Source of the DNA: Microbacteriaceae bacterium
Lineage (GTDB): Bacteria; Actinomycetota; Actinomycetes; Actinomycetales; Microbacteriaceae
Direction of reading: 5' to 3'
DNA: 25,391 nucleotides
Assembly: GCA_011620705.1 (NCBI GenBank)
Contig: WOYR01000144.1
Location: 1-25,391 of the forward strand
In this document: in pieces, positions 15,501-22,752 of the stretch
How the letters are laid out: each line of letters begins with the position of its first letter
How positions within the stretch are numbered: position 1 is the stretch's first letter
Notes under the pieces: model-generated
Seen by the model: only the letters and a program-made list of their open reading frames with translations
Told to the model about the DNA's origin: nothing
Database searches by the model: none
Position numbers and translations under genes: made by a program

Positions 15501-15780
15501 TCGCGAGTCGGGCCGACAGCTCGCCCGCCGCCTTGCGCGTGAAGGTGAGCCCCAGGATCTCGGGTGGAGCGGCGATCTCGTTCGCCAGCAGCCAGAGCAC
15601 CCGGTCGGCCATCGTCTCGGTCTTGCCGCTGCCGGCCCCGGCCACCACCAATGCCGGCACGTCGACGGGTGCCTCGATCACGGCGATCTGCTGCGGGGTG
15701 GGCGGCGGAAGCCCGAGCCGGCGAGCGATCTCGGTGGCGCGGACCCGCCCCCCGTCGCGACCCTTGCCCGGCTCAGTCAC
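12586..15780 (-). CDS. adnB: AdnB-like helicase-nuclease subunit
   Basis: This 1064-aa fusion has an N-terminal UvrD-like helicase and a C-terminal RecB-family nuclease. All motor motifs are canonical: Walker A 'AGAGSGKT' (47-54), motif Ia 'TFTRKAAGEL', motif II 'LLDEYQDTS', motif III 'GDPNQSIYGWRGA', motif V 'TIHGAKGLEWD' and motif VI 'VAVTRARDHL'. The nuclease site is complete: H901 in 'LFHAW', D974 in 'KIDAVY', D993-W-K995 in 'VVDWKTG', and a Q..LYR helix. With AdnA it forms the actinobacterial counterpart of AddAB/RecBCD, which resects double-strand breaks. In mycobacteria AdnB is reported as the leading motor, in agreement with its intact motifs here. The GTG start overlaps the adnA stop by 8 nt, so the two are almost certainly co-translated. 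The assignment rests on motifs, length, tandem order and synteny. Confidence 0.9.
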   Translation of the reverse strand: MTEPGKGRDGGRVRATEIARRLGLPPPTPQQIAVIEAPVDVPALVVAGAGSGKTETMADRVLWLLANEIAAPPEILGLTFTRKAAGELSARLAMRTGQLIAAELAPEGFDPLEQPEIATYNAYANRLYRDNAAVLGREADGAVLGEAAAWQLARSIVTASTDPRLLEQDRSLDTLTEGVLSVSRALADNVGDAEAVRRYAQEFAAVWELPLGARAEYASHGSIIEQVGQLDLLVDLAAEYDEAKRRRGFVEYSDQVALALEIIRERPQLADEQREQHGIVLLDEYQDTSVTQAWLLSALFAGHPVMAVGDPNQSIYGWRGASAGNLDAFPRQFGAGPRFSLSTSWRNGRTILDVANRLVEPFAASSAGVPVDRLEARPDASTFAVGTVFPQTLQEEAAAVADWLADRLAEPGGPRSAALLLRARKNQGAFLSALRERRIKYHVLGVGGLLAEPEVADVVCALSVLHSPDAGMELIRLLAGSRWRIGVRDLHELAELSSVLKARGIDQRSLPDEVRERLRDSLSGGERGSIVDALDFLATARPERSEWEAFSEVGRVRLRDAARTFAHLRTLAGLDLPDLLAVVVQELRLDIEVAANPFRTLGSAPLDALADALDGYLAIDDAATLGGFLAWLREAEKREDLSPRPEDPEPGTVQVLTIHGAKGLEWDIVAVPRMVEGELPALSQGLKGWMRFGQLPWEFRGDADELPFIPWRAATTRKEFVDAVKEFEGAVRAHERAEERRLAYVAVTRARDHLLLSGSYWSATKRFRGPSVFLAELAEVGLAPRLPSEPESPTHPLGDEAELIRWPADPLGDRRPAVEAAAARVDAAQASLEGPWGRELELLLAERARRLSGEIEIPLPARVPASRFKDFLDDPGAVAASLRRPMPERPYRATQLGTLFHAWVENRSVLGDAADELDSLGTEADGEPVAVDAEQFERLRTAFEASEWATRRPVEVEREIHLPFDDRIVICKIDAVYALEPGDDGLPRFEVVDWKTGKAPKDAADLERKQLQLALYRLAYAKWAGVDPSRITAAFYFVADDRVIRPEHIDDEAELLARWRAAFG

Positions 15781-18700
15781 TCGAGACCGCCCCGACCCGG
15801 TGCAGGCGCAGCCTGGCGTGCGACTCGAAGACCCCCGTCACCTCGGCCGCGCCCGAGAAGCTGGACGCCGCGATCAGCGCCGCGGCTGCGGTCACCCGGG
15901 TGCGGAAGGCATCCAGCTGCTCCTGATCGAAGGCGCCCTGATGCGCCTCGGAGTAGAGCTTGCCGCCCGCGCCGCGCTTCACGAAGAGCAGGGTGGCGCC
16001 GCCCGGGTGGTGGCCGGGGATCCCCAGCAGGAACTCGTCCAGCGCGTGCTCGGCGTATGCCAGCTGGTAGGCGGCGAGCTGCGGATGCGCTGCAACCTCC
16101 TGCCGCGGGATCGGCGCGCCGGTCTTGAGGTCGACGATGACCACAGCGCCGTCGCTGTCCACCTCCACCCGGTCGATCGAGCCGCGCACCACCGCATCGC
16201 CGATCGTGAGCGCGAAGCGCTGCTCCGAGGCGATGGCCCTGCGGCCCGACGCGGCGAAATCGCGCAGGTACTCGGAGAGCGCGAGGGTGAACCGCCACAT
16301 GGTGCGGCGCTGGCGCTCCTCGATCCACGGCGCCTCGAACTGCAACTCGCTCCAGCGCGACTCCACCGTCGCCCAGAGCCCCTCCGGGTCGGGCGAGGCC
16401 GACAATTCGAGGGCGGAATGCATGATCGTGCCGACGTTCGCGGCCATCCCGGGATCGCTGCGGGCCACCGACTCCAGGAACCAGTCGAGCGTCGACTTCT
16501 CCACCGTGTCGAGGCTCGACGGGCGCACCGGCACCGGCTCGTCATCGAACAGGCGGCGCTCGGTCGAGATCGGAGCGAAGCCGTGCCATTCCTCCGGAGC
16601 GGCACCGGGCACCCCTTCGGCGGCCAGTCGCGCGAGATTGGATGCGGCGGCCGCCCGCTCGGCGGCGCCCGACCCCTCGTCGGTCAGCACGGCCCGCAGG
16701 CACCCGGTCAGCCCGCGCAGCGAGAGCGGTGGGCGCAGGGCGAGCCCGCTCGCCTCCGCCCGCTCCCCGAGCATGGTGAGGAAGGAGCTCACCGCCTCGT
16801 CATCGTTCGCGACCGCCGTCAGCACCAGTCGCCGGCGTGCCCGCGACACCGCGAGGGCGAACAGGCGCAGTTCGTCCTCGCGCACCAGCCGCCGCTCATC
16901 GAGCGTGCTCACGTCGATGTTGAGCACGGCGCGCACCAGCTCCTGCGGCTGCAGCAGCGAGCCCCGCAACCGCATGTTCGGCCAGATCCCCTCCTGCAGA
17001 CCGGCGACCACCACGGTGTCGAACTCGCGACCGACCACCGCGGACGGCGTCGCGACCAGCACCGCATCCTCCTCCGAGTGCGGCGCGAGCACATCCTCCG
17101 GGACGTCGGCGTCGAGCACATCGGCGAGGAACACGGTGGCAGGCTCATCGGGGCGGCGTTCCGAGAAGCGCTTGGCCGAGGCGAACAGGGCGACGACCGC
17201 GTCCAGCTTGCGGTTCGCCTCGCCCGCGGTCAGTCCGCTGCCCACGGCCTCCCGGTACCACCGCTCGGGAAGAGGACTGGCGGACCAGGCGAGCCAGAGC
17301 AGCTCCTCGATGGAGCCGTCGCTGCGCCGCAGCGCGTCGAGCGTGACCGCGAGCCATTCGGCCGAGCGCCCGACCGCGTGGTCGATGGTCGCGAACCTGC
17401 CCGGTGCGCTGAGCCCTTCTACGAGCAATTCGCCGGCCGGCCGCTCGCCGCCGCCGGCGAGCTCCTCGGCGCGCAGGGCGAGCCGCAGGCGCCGCAGCCC
17501 CAGCGCGTCGAGCCCGCCGAAGGGGCCGGTCAGCAGCTCCTGGGCGGCGTCGGCGTCGAGCGGGCGCCTGCCGCAGCCGACGTCGACGAGGGTCAGCAGG
17601 GCGCGGGCGGCCGGCTGGTCGCGCAGTGCGATGCCCCCGGTCGTCACGCGCACCGGCACCTCGCTCTGGGCCAGGGCGCGGCGCACCAGCTCGACCTGGG
17701 CGCGGCTGCGCACGATCACCGCGAGCTCGCTCCACGGGATCCCGTGCAGCAGATGCCGCTCGCGCAGTTCACGGGCGACGGCCGACCACTGCCGGGCCGG
17801 CGTCTTCGCGTCGACCCGGACCACCGCGGCGCCCCCGTCTGCGTCCACGGGCGCCGCTGCTCCCGGCGCGACTGCCGCCGCCCGCTGCCGGCCCGCAGCG
17901 GCAGCGCCGATCCTCTCGGTGACCAGCCGGGTCACTTCGCGCAGCGGCGCACCGTGCCGGTGGACGCGGTCGAGCACGATCGGGACGACCCCGTCGATCC
18001 GCAGCACCTCCCCCAGCCGACCGAGCACATCGGTCTCCCCGCCGCGGAAGGAGTTGGACGCCACATCCGGGTCTCCGACGGCCACGATCGCGATGCCGCG
18101 GGATGCCAGCGCGCGCAGCACCGCGAAGCTCGCCTCGGTCGCCTCCTGGAAGTCGTCGATGACGACGAGCCGGAGCCCCTCGACGCGCGGCCCCGGAGCG
18201 CCGGACCGGATCGCGGCTGCTGCGAATCGCGAGAGCTCTGCCTGGTCCAGCTGGTTCGGCCGCGCGGCACCGACCACGTCGAGGTACTCGGCGATGAATC
18301 CGGCGGCGGCCGTCCACTCCGGATGACCGTGCTCGGCACCCAGCGCAGCCAGCCGTTCCGGCGTGATGTCGAACTCCACCGCCCGGGTCATCAGCTCGCG
18401 CAGCTCCGAGCGGAAGCGCGCAGTGCCCCGCACCTGCGGGCCGAGGCCCTCCGGCCACACCGGGCCGCGCCCGTCGGCAAGGTGGCCCGCGAGCAGTTCG
18501 GCGATGTCGGCATCCTGCTCGGCGCCCGTGATCAGGCGGGGCGGTCGCGCCTCGGCGGCGCGCGCGGCATCGCCGACCACCTCGAAGGCGAACGACGCCA
18601 CCGACCGGGCGAGCGGCCCTGCGGTCACCGTGTTCAGCCGCCGTGCGAGCACATCGCGCAGACGGGTCGCCGTCTCGCGCACCGGGGTGAGCACCACGAG

Positions 18701-18898
18701 CGAGTCCGGCTCCCAGCCGCGGGCGAGCACGCGGTCCGCCACCAGCTCCACGACCGTGGTCGTCTTGCCCGATCCCGGGGCGCCCAGCACGGCAGCGGAT
18801 GCCGCATCCGGGAGGTCGATGACGGCCCGCTGGCCGGCATCCAGAACCAGCTGCTCCGGTGCGGCGGACGCCGCCCGCTCGAACCGGATCGCGCTCAT
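15773..18898 (-). CDS. adnA: AdnA-like helicase-nuclease subunit with degenerate motor motifs
   Basis: This 1041-aa protein has the same architecture as AdnB. Walker A is intact ('GAPGSGKT', 39-46), but motif II reads D248-D-F-Q251 instead of DE(Y/F)Q, motif III reads 'GDPDVASNSFRGG' without the usual Gln, and the motif IV region reads 'DRVHRHG' instead of NYRS-like. Motif VI keeps its Arg ('AVSRARRRL'). The RecB-type nuclease domain is complete: H827, D909, D923-L-K925 and a Q..Y helix. The expected picture is an active nuclease with a weak or accessory motor paired with AdnB. The start is ATG 18898, since TACGGT ends exactly 6 nt before it; the longer frame to 18958 lacks this support. It heads the adnA-adnB operon and is divergent from the DUF3107 gene (92 bp). 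No SOS-box-like sequence is visible upstream. Confidence 0.9.
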   Translation of the reverse strand: MSAIRFERAASAAPEQLVLDAGQRAVIDLPDAASAAVLGAPGSGKTTTVVELVADRVLARGWEPDSLVVLTPVRETATRLRDVLARRLNTVTAGPLARSVASFAFEVVGDAARAAEARPPRLITGAEQDADIAELLAGHLADGRGPVWPEGLGPQVRGTARFRSELRELMTRAVEFDITPERLAALGAEHGHPEWTAAAGFIAEYLDVVGAARPNQLDQAELSRFAAAAIRSGAPGPRVEGLRLVVIDDFQEATEASFAVLRALASRGIAIVAVGDPDVASNSFRGGETDVLGRLGEVLRIDGVVPIVLDRVHRHGAPLREVTRLVTERIGAAAAGRQRAAAVAPGAAAPVDADGGAAVVRVDAKTPARQWSAVARELRERHLLHGIPWSELAVIVRSRAQVELVRRALAQSEVPVRVTTGGIALRDQPAARALLTLVDVGCGRRPLDADAAQELLTGPFGGLDALGLRRLRLALRAEELAGGGERPAGELLVEGLSAPGRFATIDHAVGRSAEWLAVTLDALRRSDGSIEELLWLAWSASPLPERWYREAVGSGLTAGEANRKLDAVVALFASAKRFSERRPDEPATVFLADVLDADVPEDVLAPHSEEDAVLVATPSAVVGREFDTVVVAGLQEGIWPNMRLRGSLLQPQELVRAVLNIDVSTLDERRLVREDELRLFALAVSRARRRLVLTAVANDDEAVSSFLTMLGERAEASGLALRPPLSLRGLTGCLRAVLTDEGSGAAERAAAASNLARLAAEGVPGAAPEEWHGFAPISTERRLFDDEPVPVRPSSLDTVEKSTLDWFLESVARSDPGMAANVGTIMHSALELSASPDPEGLWATVESRWSELQFEAPWIEERQRRTMWRFTLALSEYLRDFAASGRRAIASEQRFALTIGDAVVRGSIDRVEVDSDGAVVIVDLKTGAPIPRQEVAAHPQLAAYQLAYAEHALDEFLLGIPGHHPGGATLLFVKRGAGGKLYSEAHQGAFDQEQLDAFRTRVTAAAALIAASSFSGAAEVTGVFESHARLRLHRVGAVSSD

Positions 18899-18904
18899 GC
18901 GCCC

Positions 18905-18910
18905 ACCGTA
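18905..18910 (-). promoter_or_regulatory. -10 box, leaderless start of adnA
   Basis: Minus-strand TACGGT, a 6-nt spacer (GGGCGC), then ATG 18898. It selects this ATG over an upstream in-frame start. Confidence 0.55.
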
Positions 18911-18978
18911 GCGGGCAGCGCCGACGCCGCACGTTCTGCTGTGGGTGAACCCCGCCATCGGGTCTGCACGGCATCCCG

Positions 18979-18984
18979 TATTCT
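18979..18984 (+). promoter_or_regulatory. -10 box, leaderless start of the DUF3107 gene
   Basis: TATTCT, a 6-nt spacer (CCGTAC), then GTG 18991. It is divergent from the adnA promoter in the same 92-bp gap. Confidence 0.6.
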
Positions 18985-18990
18985 CCGTAC

Positions 18991-19215
18991 GTGGACATTC
19001 GCATCGGTATCGCCAACAGCCCCCGCGAGCTCAGCATCGAGTCGTCGCAGACCCCCGCGGAGGTCGAGAAGCTCGTCTCCGCCGCTCTCGACTCCGACTC
19101 GAAGTTCATCAAACTGACCGACGAGAAGGGCAAGCTCTACATCGTCCCCGTTGCATCGTTCTCCTACCTGGAGATGGGCGGCGAGGAGCGCGCCCACGTC
19201 GGCTTCGTCGCGTAG
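18991..19215 (+). CDS. DUF3107 small protein
   Basis: This 74-aa soluble protein matches the actinobacteria-specific DUF3107 family (TB9.4/Rv3208A in M. tuberculosis, from memory). The pattern is an N-terminal beta strand 'MDIRIGIANSPREL', then a helix with 'TPAEVEKLVSAAL', then strands ending 'HVGFVA'. The function is unknown. The length is normal and there are no cysteines or membrane segments. The GTG start is fixed by the promoter spacing. It is followed after 32 bp by a small membrane protein gene that has its own leaderless promoter, so the two need not be an operon. Confidence 0.92.
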   Translation: MDIRIGIANSPRELSIESSQTPAEVEKLVSAALDSDSKFIKLTDEKGKLYIVPVASFSYLEMGGEERAHVGFVA

Positions 19216-19235
19216 TCGCCCCTGGGCGCCCTGCT

Positions 19236-19241
19236 TAGACT
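19236..19241 (+). promoter_or_regulatory. -10 box, leaderless start of the small membrane protein gene
   Basis: TAGACT, a 6-nt spacer (GAAGCC), then GTG 19248. Confidence 0.6.
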
Positions 19242-19247
19242 GAAGCC

Positions 19248-19544
19248 GTGGAGCTCGCATACGTCACCGTGATCGGAGCCTTCATCGGCCTCGCCCTGCG
19301 CTATCTGCTCCCGGGGCGCACGGACTACGGGCTGTTCCTGCTCCCCGCTGTCGGCGGTGCCGTCACCGCGGCGGTCTGGGTCGGCCTGGTCTGGCTCGGT
19401 TTCAAGTTCGACGGCGGGTGGATCTGGGTCATCTCGCTGGTCGCATCGGGCGTTGCGTCGATCCTGGTCGCGCTGCTCGTCGTGCGCATGCGCAGGATCG
19501 GCGACGAGCGCCGGCTGCACCACCTCTCGGGCGGGCGCGCCTGA
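19248..19544 (+). CDS. Small three-helix membrane protein, function unknown
   Basis: I do not recognise this 98-aa protein as a named family. Three hydrophobic segments are clear: residues about 4-20, 27-52 (Gly/Ala/Val rich) and 57-80. A basic, His-containing C-terminal tail ('RMRRIGDERRLHHLSG') would be cytoplasmic by the positive-inside rule. The N-terminus begins directly with a membrane helix. The start is set by a TAGACT box 6 nt upstream. It is 15 bp from the stop of the convergent ferritin-like gene, with no terminator between. The short length and lack of motifs suggest a structural or accessory membrane protein; no function is proposed. Confidence 0.8.
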   Translation: MELAYVTVIGAFIGLALRYLLPGRTDYGLFLLPAVGGAVTAAVWVGLVWLGFKFDGGWIWVISLVASGVASILVALLVVRMRRIGDERRLHHLSGGRA

Positions 19545-19559
19545 GCCCCGAAAGTGCCG

Positions 19560-20288
19560 CTATGCGGTGAGGCCGAGAGCATCCATCCGCCGGGTGTGCG
19601 CCGAGATCAGTTCGGTGAAGACCGGCTCGATGCGCTCCTGACCGGGCAGCTCTCCGCCGATCGCGAGGGATGACCTCGCGACCAGCATGGTGTCGCCGAC
19701 CAGGCGGCGTCCCCACATCGCCAGGCGCGAGGAGAGCCGCGAACTCGCGCCGATCGCGGCGCGCAGCTCCTCGACCAGCATCTCCTGGCCCTTGTCGATG
19801 TCGAGCAGCACCGTCACCCGCTGCGACAGGCCGTCGGGCAGACCCGCGGCGAGGCCGGAGAAGAAGTCCGTGAGGAATCCTGCGGTCAGGTAGCAGGTCA
19901 CCAGGGTCTCCGGCCAGTCTGCGCCCTGGGTGCGCCGGCGGTAGTCGTCCAGCGGCAGGCGGAACGGATCCATCGCCGCCACCGGGTCGATGCCCGCATC
20001 GCGCATCTCGGTGATGAGCGCCTCATGCGCCTCCAGAACCTCGGCGGTCGCGCCGCTCAGGCTGCTCTTCGCCTCGGTCGTCGGCGCGAGGACCACAGCG
20101 CGGCTCAGATTCTCGAACAGGATCAGCGCCAGGTAGGCCAGCTGCCCCAGGTACACCGGGATGGGCGGCGTCAGATCGGCGAGCTCCACCCGCGCAACAT
20201 CGATCGCCTTCGAGCGAGGGCGCACATGCGGTGCGGTCGGATGCGGGCGACGACTGCGCCGGAACAGGCGCCGGAACGGGCTGGGCAC
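19560..20288 (-). CDS. Ferritin-like fold protein (MiaE_2-like)
   Basis: This 242-aa mostly helical protein matches the actinobacterial ferritin-like fold-containing proteins (MiaE_2, related to tRNA-modifying non-haem di-iron hydroxylases). The first 30 residues are very basic and probably disordered. The helical core starts near residue 45 ('LGQLAYLALILFENLSRAV', with E59). A second helix carries E86, H88 and E89 ('LEAHEALITEM'), and further helices contain acidic residues around 'DFFSGLAAGL' and 'DKGQEMLVEEL'. The strict ExxH di-iron pattern is not obvious, so enzymatic activity is uncertain. A homologue next to the DEAD-box helicase occurs in mycobacteria (Rv3210c-Rv3211, from memory). 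An RNA-modification role beside an RNA helicase is suggestive but unproven. It starts at GTG 20288, 7 nt after a TAGTCT box, and is divergent from the helicase gene. Confidence 0.85.
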   Translation of the reverse strand: MPSPFRRLFRRSRRPHPTAPHVRPRSKAIDVARVELADLTPPIPVYLGQLAYLALILFENLSRAVVLAPTTEAKSSLSGATAEVLEAHEALITEMRDAGIDPVAAMDPFRLPLDDYRRRTQGADWPETLVTCYLTAGFLTDFFSGLAAGLPDGLSQRVTVLLDIDKGQEMLVEELRAAIGASSRLSSRLAMWGRRLVGDTMLVARSSLAIGGELPGQERIEPVFTELISAHTRRMDALGLTA

Positions 20289-20295
20289 GCCCCCC

Positions 20296-20301
20296 AGACT
20301 A
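20296..20301 (-). promoter_or_regulatory. -10 box, leaderless start of the ferritin-like gene
   Basis: Minus-strand TAGTCT, then 7 nt (GGGGGGC), then GTG 20288. Confidence 0.5.
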
Positions 20302-20333
20302 GCCGCTGCCCAGCCGCAGCCCTCCCGGCCCGG

Positions 20334-20339
20334 TAGAAT
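20334..20339 (+). promoter_or_regulatory. -10 box of the DEAD-box helicase gene
   Basis: TAGAAT predicts a start near 20346 and a leader of about 22 nt before GTG 20369. The leader ends in a CTTTTT run and has only a weak CAGG Shine-Dalgarno-like match, so this gene differs from its leaderless neighbours. Confidence 0.5.
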
Positions 20340-20368
20340 GGGATTTCTACACTTCAGACAGGCTTTTT

Positions 20369-21832
20369 GTGACTTTCACCGACCTCAACATCGACCAGGA
20401 CATGGTCGACGCGCTCGCCGCGAAAGGGATCATCGAACCCTTCCCGATCCAGAGCCAGACCATCCCCCTCGCCCTCTCCGGGCAGGACATCATCGGCCAG
20501 GCGAAGACGGGAACCGGCAAGACCTTCGGTTTCGGCCTCCCGCTCATCCAGGCGCTCGGCACCGACCCGGCACCTGGCGTGCAGGCGCTCGTCGTCGTGC
20601 CGACGCGCGAGCTGTGCGTGCAGGTGGCCGAAGACCTCGATCTCGCGGCATCCAACCGTCCAACCCAGATCGTCGCCATCTACGGCGGCAAGGCCTATGA
20701 GGGCCAGGTGGAGCAGCTCAGGGCCGGAGCTCAGATCGTGGTCGGCACACCCGGTCGTCTCCTCGACCTCGCCGGGCAGCGGCTGCTCAGCCTCAAGGAC
20801 GTCAAGGTGATGGTGCTCGACGAGGCGGACAAGATGCTCGACCTGGGCTTCCTGCCCGACGTCGAGAAGCTGTTCGCCCAGACCTCTCCGACCCGCCACA
20901 CCATGCTGTTCTCCGCGACGATGCCCGGCCCGGTCGTTGCTCTCGCGCGCCGCTTCATGAACAAGCCGATCCACATCAGGGCGACCGATCCGGATGAGGG
21001 CCTCACCCAGGCGAACATCAAGCACGTCATCTACCGGGCGCACTCGCTCGACAAGGATGAGGTGATCGCACGCATCCTGCAGGCCGAGGGCCGCGGCAAG
21101 ACCATCATCTTCACCCGCACGAAGCGCGCGGCGGCCAAGCTCGTCGAGGAGCTCAACGACCGGGGCTTCAACGCCGCTGCCGTGCACGGCGACCTCAACC
21201 AGGAGCAGCGCGAGCGGGCCATGGCCGCGTTCAAGGCCGGCAAGAAGGACATCCTGATCGCCACGGATGTCGCGGCCCGCGGCATCGACGTCAACGACGT
21301 CACCCACGTGATCAACCACACGGTGCCCGACGATCCGGACACCTACCTGCACCGCGCAGGACGCACCGGGCGCGCGGGCAAGACCGGAATCGCGGTCACC
21401 TTCGTCGACTGGGACGACCTGCACAAGTGGGGGCTCATCCACCGCGGCCTGCAGTTCGGACCCGCCGAGCCGGTGGAGACCTACTCCTCGTCCCCGCACC
21501 TGTTCACCGACCTGGACATCCCGGCCGGCACGAAGGGGCGCCTGCGCGCCTCGACGCTGGTGCGAGAGCCGCGAGCCCGCACCGCGGGTTCCGCCGGCGA
21601 TCGCTCCGGCTCCGGCTCCGGCTCCGGTGATGGCGGCTCCCGGCCTCCGCGTCAGCGGAACCGCGGCGGTGGAGGATCCGGCACTGCCTCTGCTCCGCAC
21701 ACGGAGGGCAACCCGGCGCACCAGGAAGCGGGCGGCGGCACCCACGACGGCACCGCGCCGACCCGTCGTCGTCGCACCCGGCGCCGCACCGGCGGCGCCG
21801 GCGGGAGCGCCTCGGCGCCACCGGCGGCCTAG
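20369..21832 (+). CDS. DEAD-box ATP-dependent RNA helicase with disordered basic tail
   Basis: This 487-aa RNA helicase has the full DEAD-box set: Q motif around F25-PIQ28, Walker A 'AKTGTGKT' (45-52), PTREL (78-82), TPGR (127-130), DEAD (151-154), SAT (182-184) and a C-terminal RecA lobe ending in 'HRAGRTGR'. It is orthologous by order to mycobacterial RhlE (Rv3211). Residues after about 400 form a low-complexity Gly/Ser/Arg tail with a Ser-Gly repeat and Arg clusters ('TRRRRTRRRT'), typical of RNA-binding tails. It probably acts in ribosome assembly, mRNA decay or cold adaptation. The gene is divergent from the ferritin-like gene, and its stop is 7 bp from the convergent PHP gene stop. Confidence 0.93.
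   Translation: MTFTDLNIDQDMVDALAAKGIIEPFPIQSQTIPLALSGQDIIGQAKTGTGKTFGFGLPLIQALGTDPAPGVQALVVVPTRELCVQVAEDLDLAASNRPTQIVAIYGGKAYEGQVEQLRAGAQIVVGTPGRLLDLAGQRLLSLKDVKVMVLDEADKMLDLGFLPDVEKLFAQTSPTRHTMLFSATMPGPVVALARRFMNKPIHIRATDPDEGLTQANIKHVIYRAHSLDKDEVIARILQAEGRGKTIIFTRTKRAAAKLVEELNDRGFNAAAVHGDLNQEQRERAMAAFKAGKKDILIATDVAARGIDVNDVTHVINHTVPDDPDTYLHRAGRTGRAGKTGIAVTFVDWDDLHKWGLIHRGLQFGPAEPVETYSSSPHLFTDLDIPAGTKGRLRASTLVREPRARTAGSAGDRSGSGSGSGDGGSRPPRQRNRGGGGSGTASAPHTEGNPAHQEAGGGTHDGTAPTRRRRTRRRTGGAGGSASAPPAA
21604..21627. repeat. Four tandem CTCCGG units
   Basis: Perfect hexamer repeats within the DEAD-box helicase tail encode alternating Ser-Gly. A change in copy number would alter tail length in frame. 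Confidence 0.85.
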
Positions 21833-21839
21833 GCGGAAT

Positions 21840-22694
21840 TCAGCCGCGGAAGGGCACAGCGCCCGTGCCCTGCTCCACGATCTGCTCGTAGACCTCGCGG
21901 GATGTGGTGTTCTCGCCCAGCCGGTTCGGCTTGCCCTCGCCGTGGTAGTCGCTCGAGCCGGTGACGACGACGCCGAACTGGCGGGCCTTCGCCTCCCACT
22001 TCTTGGAATCGCCGTGCACATTGTCGCGGTGGTGCGCCTCGAGACCGAACAGGCCGGCATCCACCAGCGCTCTCAGCCGATCGTCGGTGAGCAGCCCGTT
22101 CGGGCCGCGCGCCCCCGGATGCGCGATCACCGGCACCCCGCCGGCCTCCGCGATCAGCCGCACCCCGACGACGGGCTCCGGCGCATCGTGCGGCTGGTAG
22201 TAGCCCCCCTGCCAATGCAGGATGCCCTGGAACGCCGCGCCGCGATCCATCACATAGCCGCGCGCCACCAGCGCGTCGGCGATGTGCGGCCGCCCGATCG
22301 TCGCGCCCGGCGTGGTCTGCGCGAGCACGTCATCCCAGCTGAGGAGGGGGTAGTCCTTCACGATCCGCGACACCATCGTCTCGGCGCGATGCAGCCGCTC
22401 CTCTCGGATCTGCTCGGTCGTGGCGACGAGGGCGGGGTTCGCGGGATCCACCAGATAGCCGAGCACGTGCACGCTCGCGAGCTCCAGCTGGGTGCTCAGT
22501 TCCAGGCCGGGCAGCACGGTGATCCCGGTGCCGCGCGCGGCGTCGAAGGCTTCGGTCCAGCCCGCGGTCGAGTCGTGATCGGTCAGCGCGATCACGTCGA
22601 GCCCGGCCAGCACGGCGGCCCCGATCAGCTGTGCGGGGGTCTCGGTGCCATCGGAGACGCTGCTGTGCGCGTGCAGATCGATCAGGCCGGGCAT
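21840..22694 (-). CDS. PHP-domain metal-dependent phosphoesterase (TrpH/YciV-like)
   Basis: This 284-aa protein consists of one PHP domain. The metal ligands of the family are all visible: H8-x-H10 and D15 in 'DLHAHSSVSD', D39-H40-D41, E65 in 'GLELST', H76, H137 in 'GRPHIAD', H192 in 'AHPG', E219-A-H221, and D249-x-H251 in 'SSDYHG'. A trinuclear metal site hydrolysing phosphate esters is therefore expected. Relatives act on 3',5'-bisphosphates or short RNA/DNA 5' ends; the substrate here is not decided by sequence. The length is normal. ATG 22694 is chosen because TACGAT ends exactly 6 nt upstream. It is divergent from the EEP-fold gene with 67 bp between starts. Confidence 0.92.
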   Translation of the reverse strand: MPGLIDLHAHSSVSDGTETPAQLIGAAVLAGLDVIALTDHDSTAGWTEAFDAARGTGITVLPGLELSTQLELASVHVLGYLVDPANPALVATTEQIREERLHRAETMVSRIVKDYPLLSWDDVLAQTTPGATIGRPHIADALVARGYVMDRGAAFQGILHWQGGYYQPHDAPEPVVGVRLIAEAGGVPVIAHPGARGPNGLLTDDRLRALVDAGLFGLEAHHRDNVHGDSKKWEAKARQFGVVVTGSSDYHGEGKPNRLGENTTSREVYEQIVEQGTGAVPFRG

Positions 22695-22700
22695 CCCCCC

Positions 22701-22706
22701 ATCGTA
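22701..22706 (-). promoter_or_regulatory. -10 box, leaderless start of the PHP gene
   Basis: Minus-strand TACGAT, then six G, then ATG 22694. The G run might look like a ribosome site but abuts the start codon. Confidence 0.55.
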
Positions 22707-22746
22707 TGGCCGTAGCCGCGGAGCGCACCGGCGCGGAGGCAGCGGT

Positions 22747-22752
22747 TAGGCT
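22747..22752 (+). promoter_or_regulatory. -10 box of the EEP-fold gene
   Basis: TAGGCT ends 9 nt before ATG 22762, so the predicted leader is only 2-3 nt, nearly leaderless. It shares a 67-bp gap with the PHP promoter. Confidence 0.5.

Noticed and set aside
18899..18990. Possible SOS (LexA) box controlling adnAB
   Set aside because: Only GTTC...GAAC in the wrong order and spacing is present; nothing resembles the actinobacterial GAAC-N4-GTTC operator.
15533..19117. Plus-strand open frame of 1194 codons opposite adnA
   Set aside because: Same shadow effect; the translation is low-complexity and has no recognisable motif, whereas the minus strand carries all helicase-nuclease motifs.
19549..19575. 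Possible third copy of the double-palindrome unit (CGAAAGT...GCGGTGAG)
   Set aside because: Similarity is partial, the arms pair poorly, and half of it is the coding end of the ferritin-like gene.
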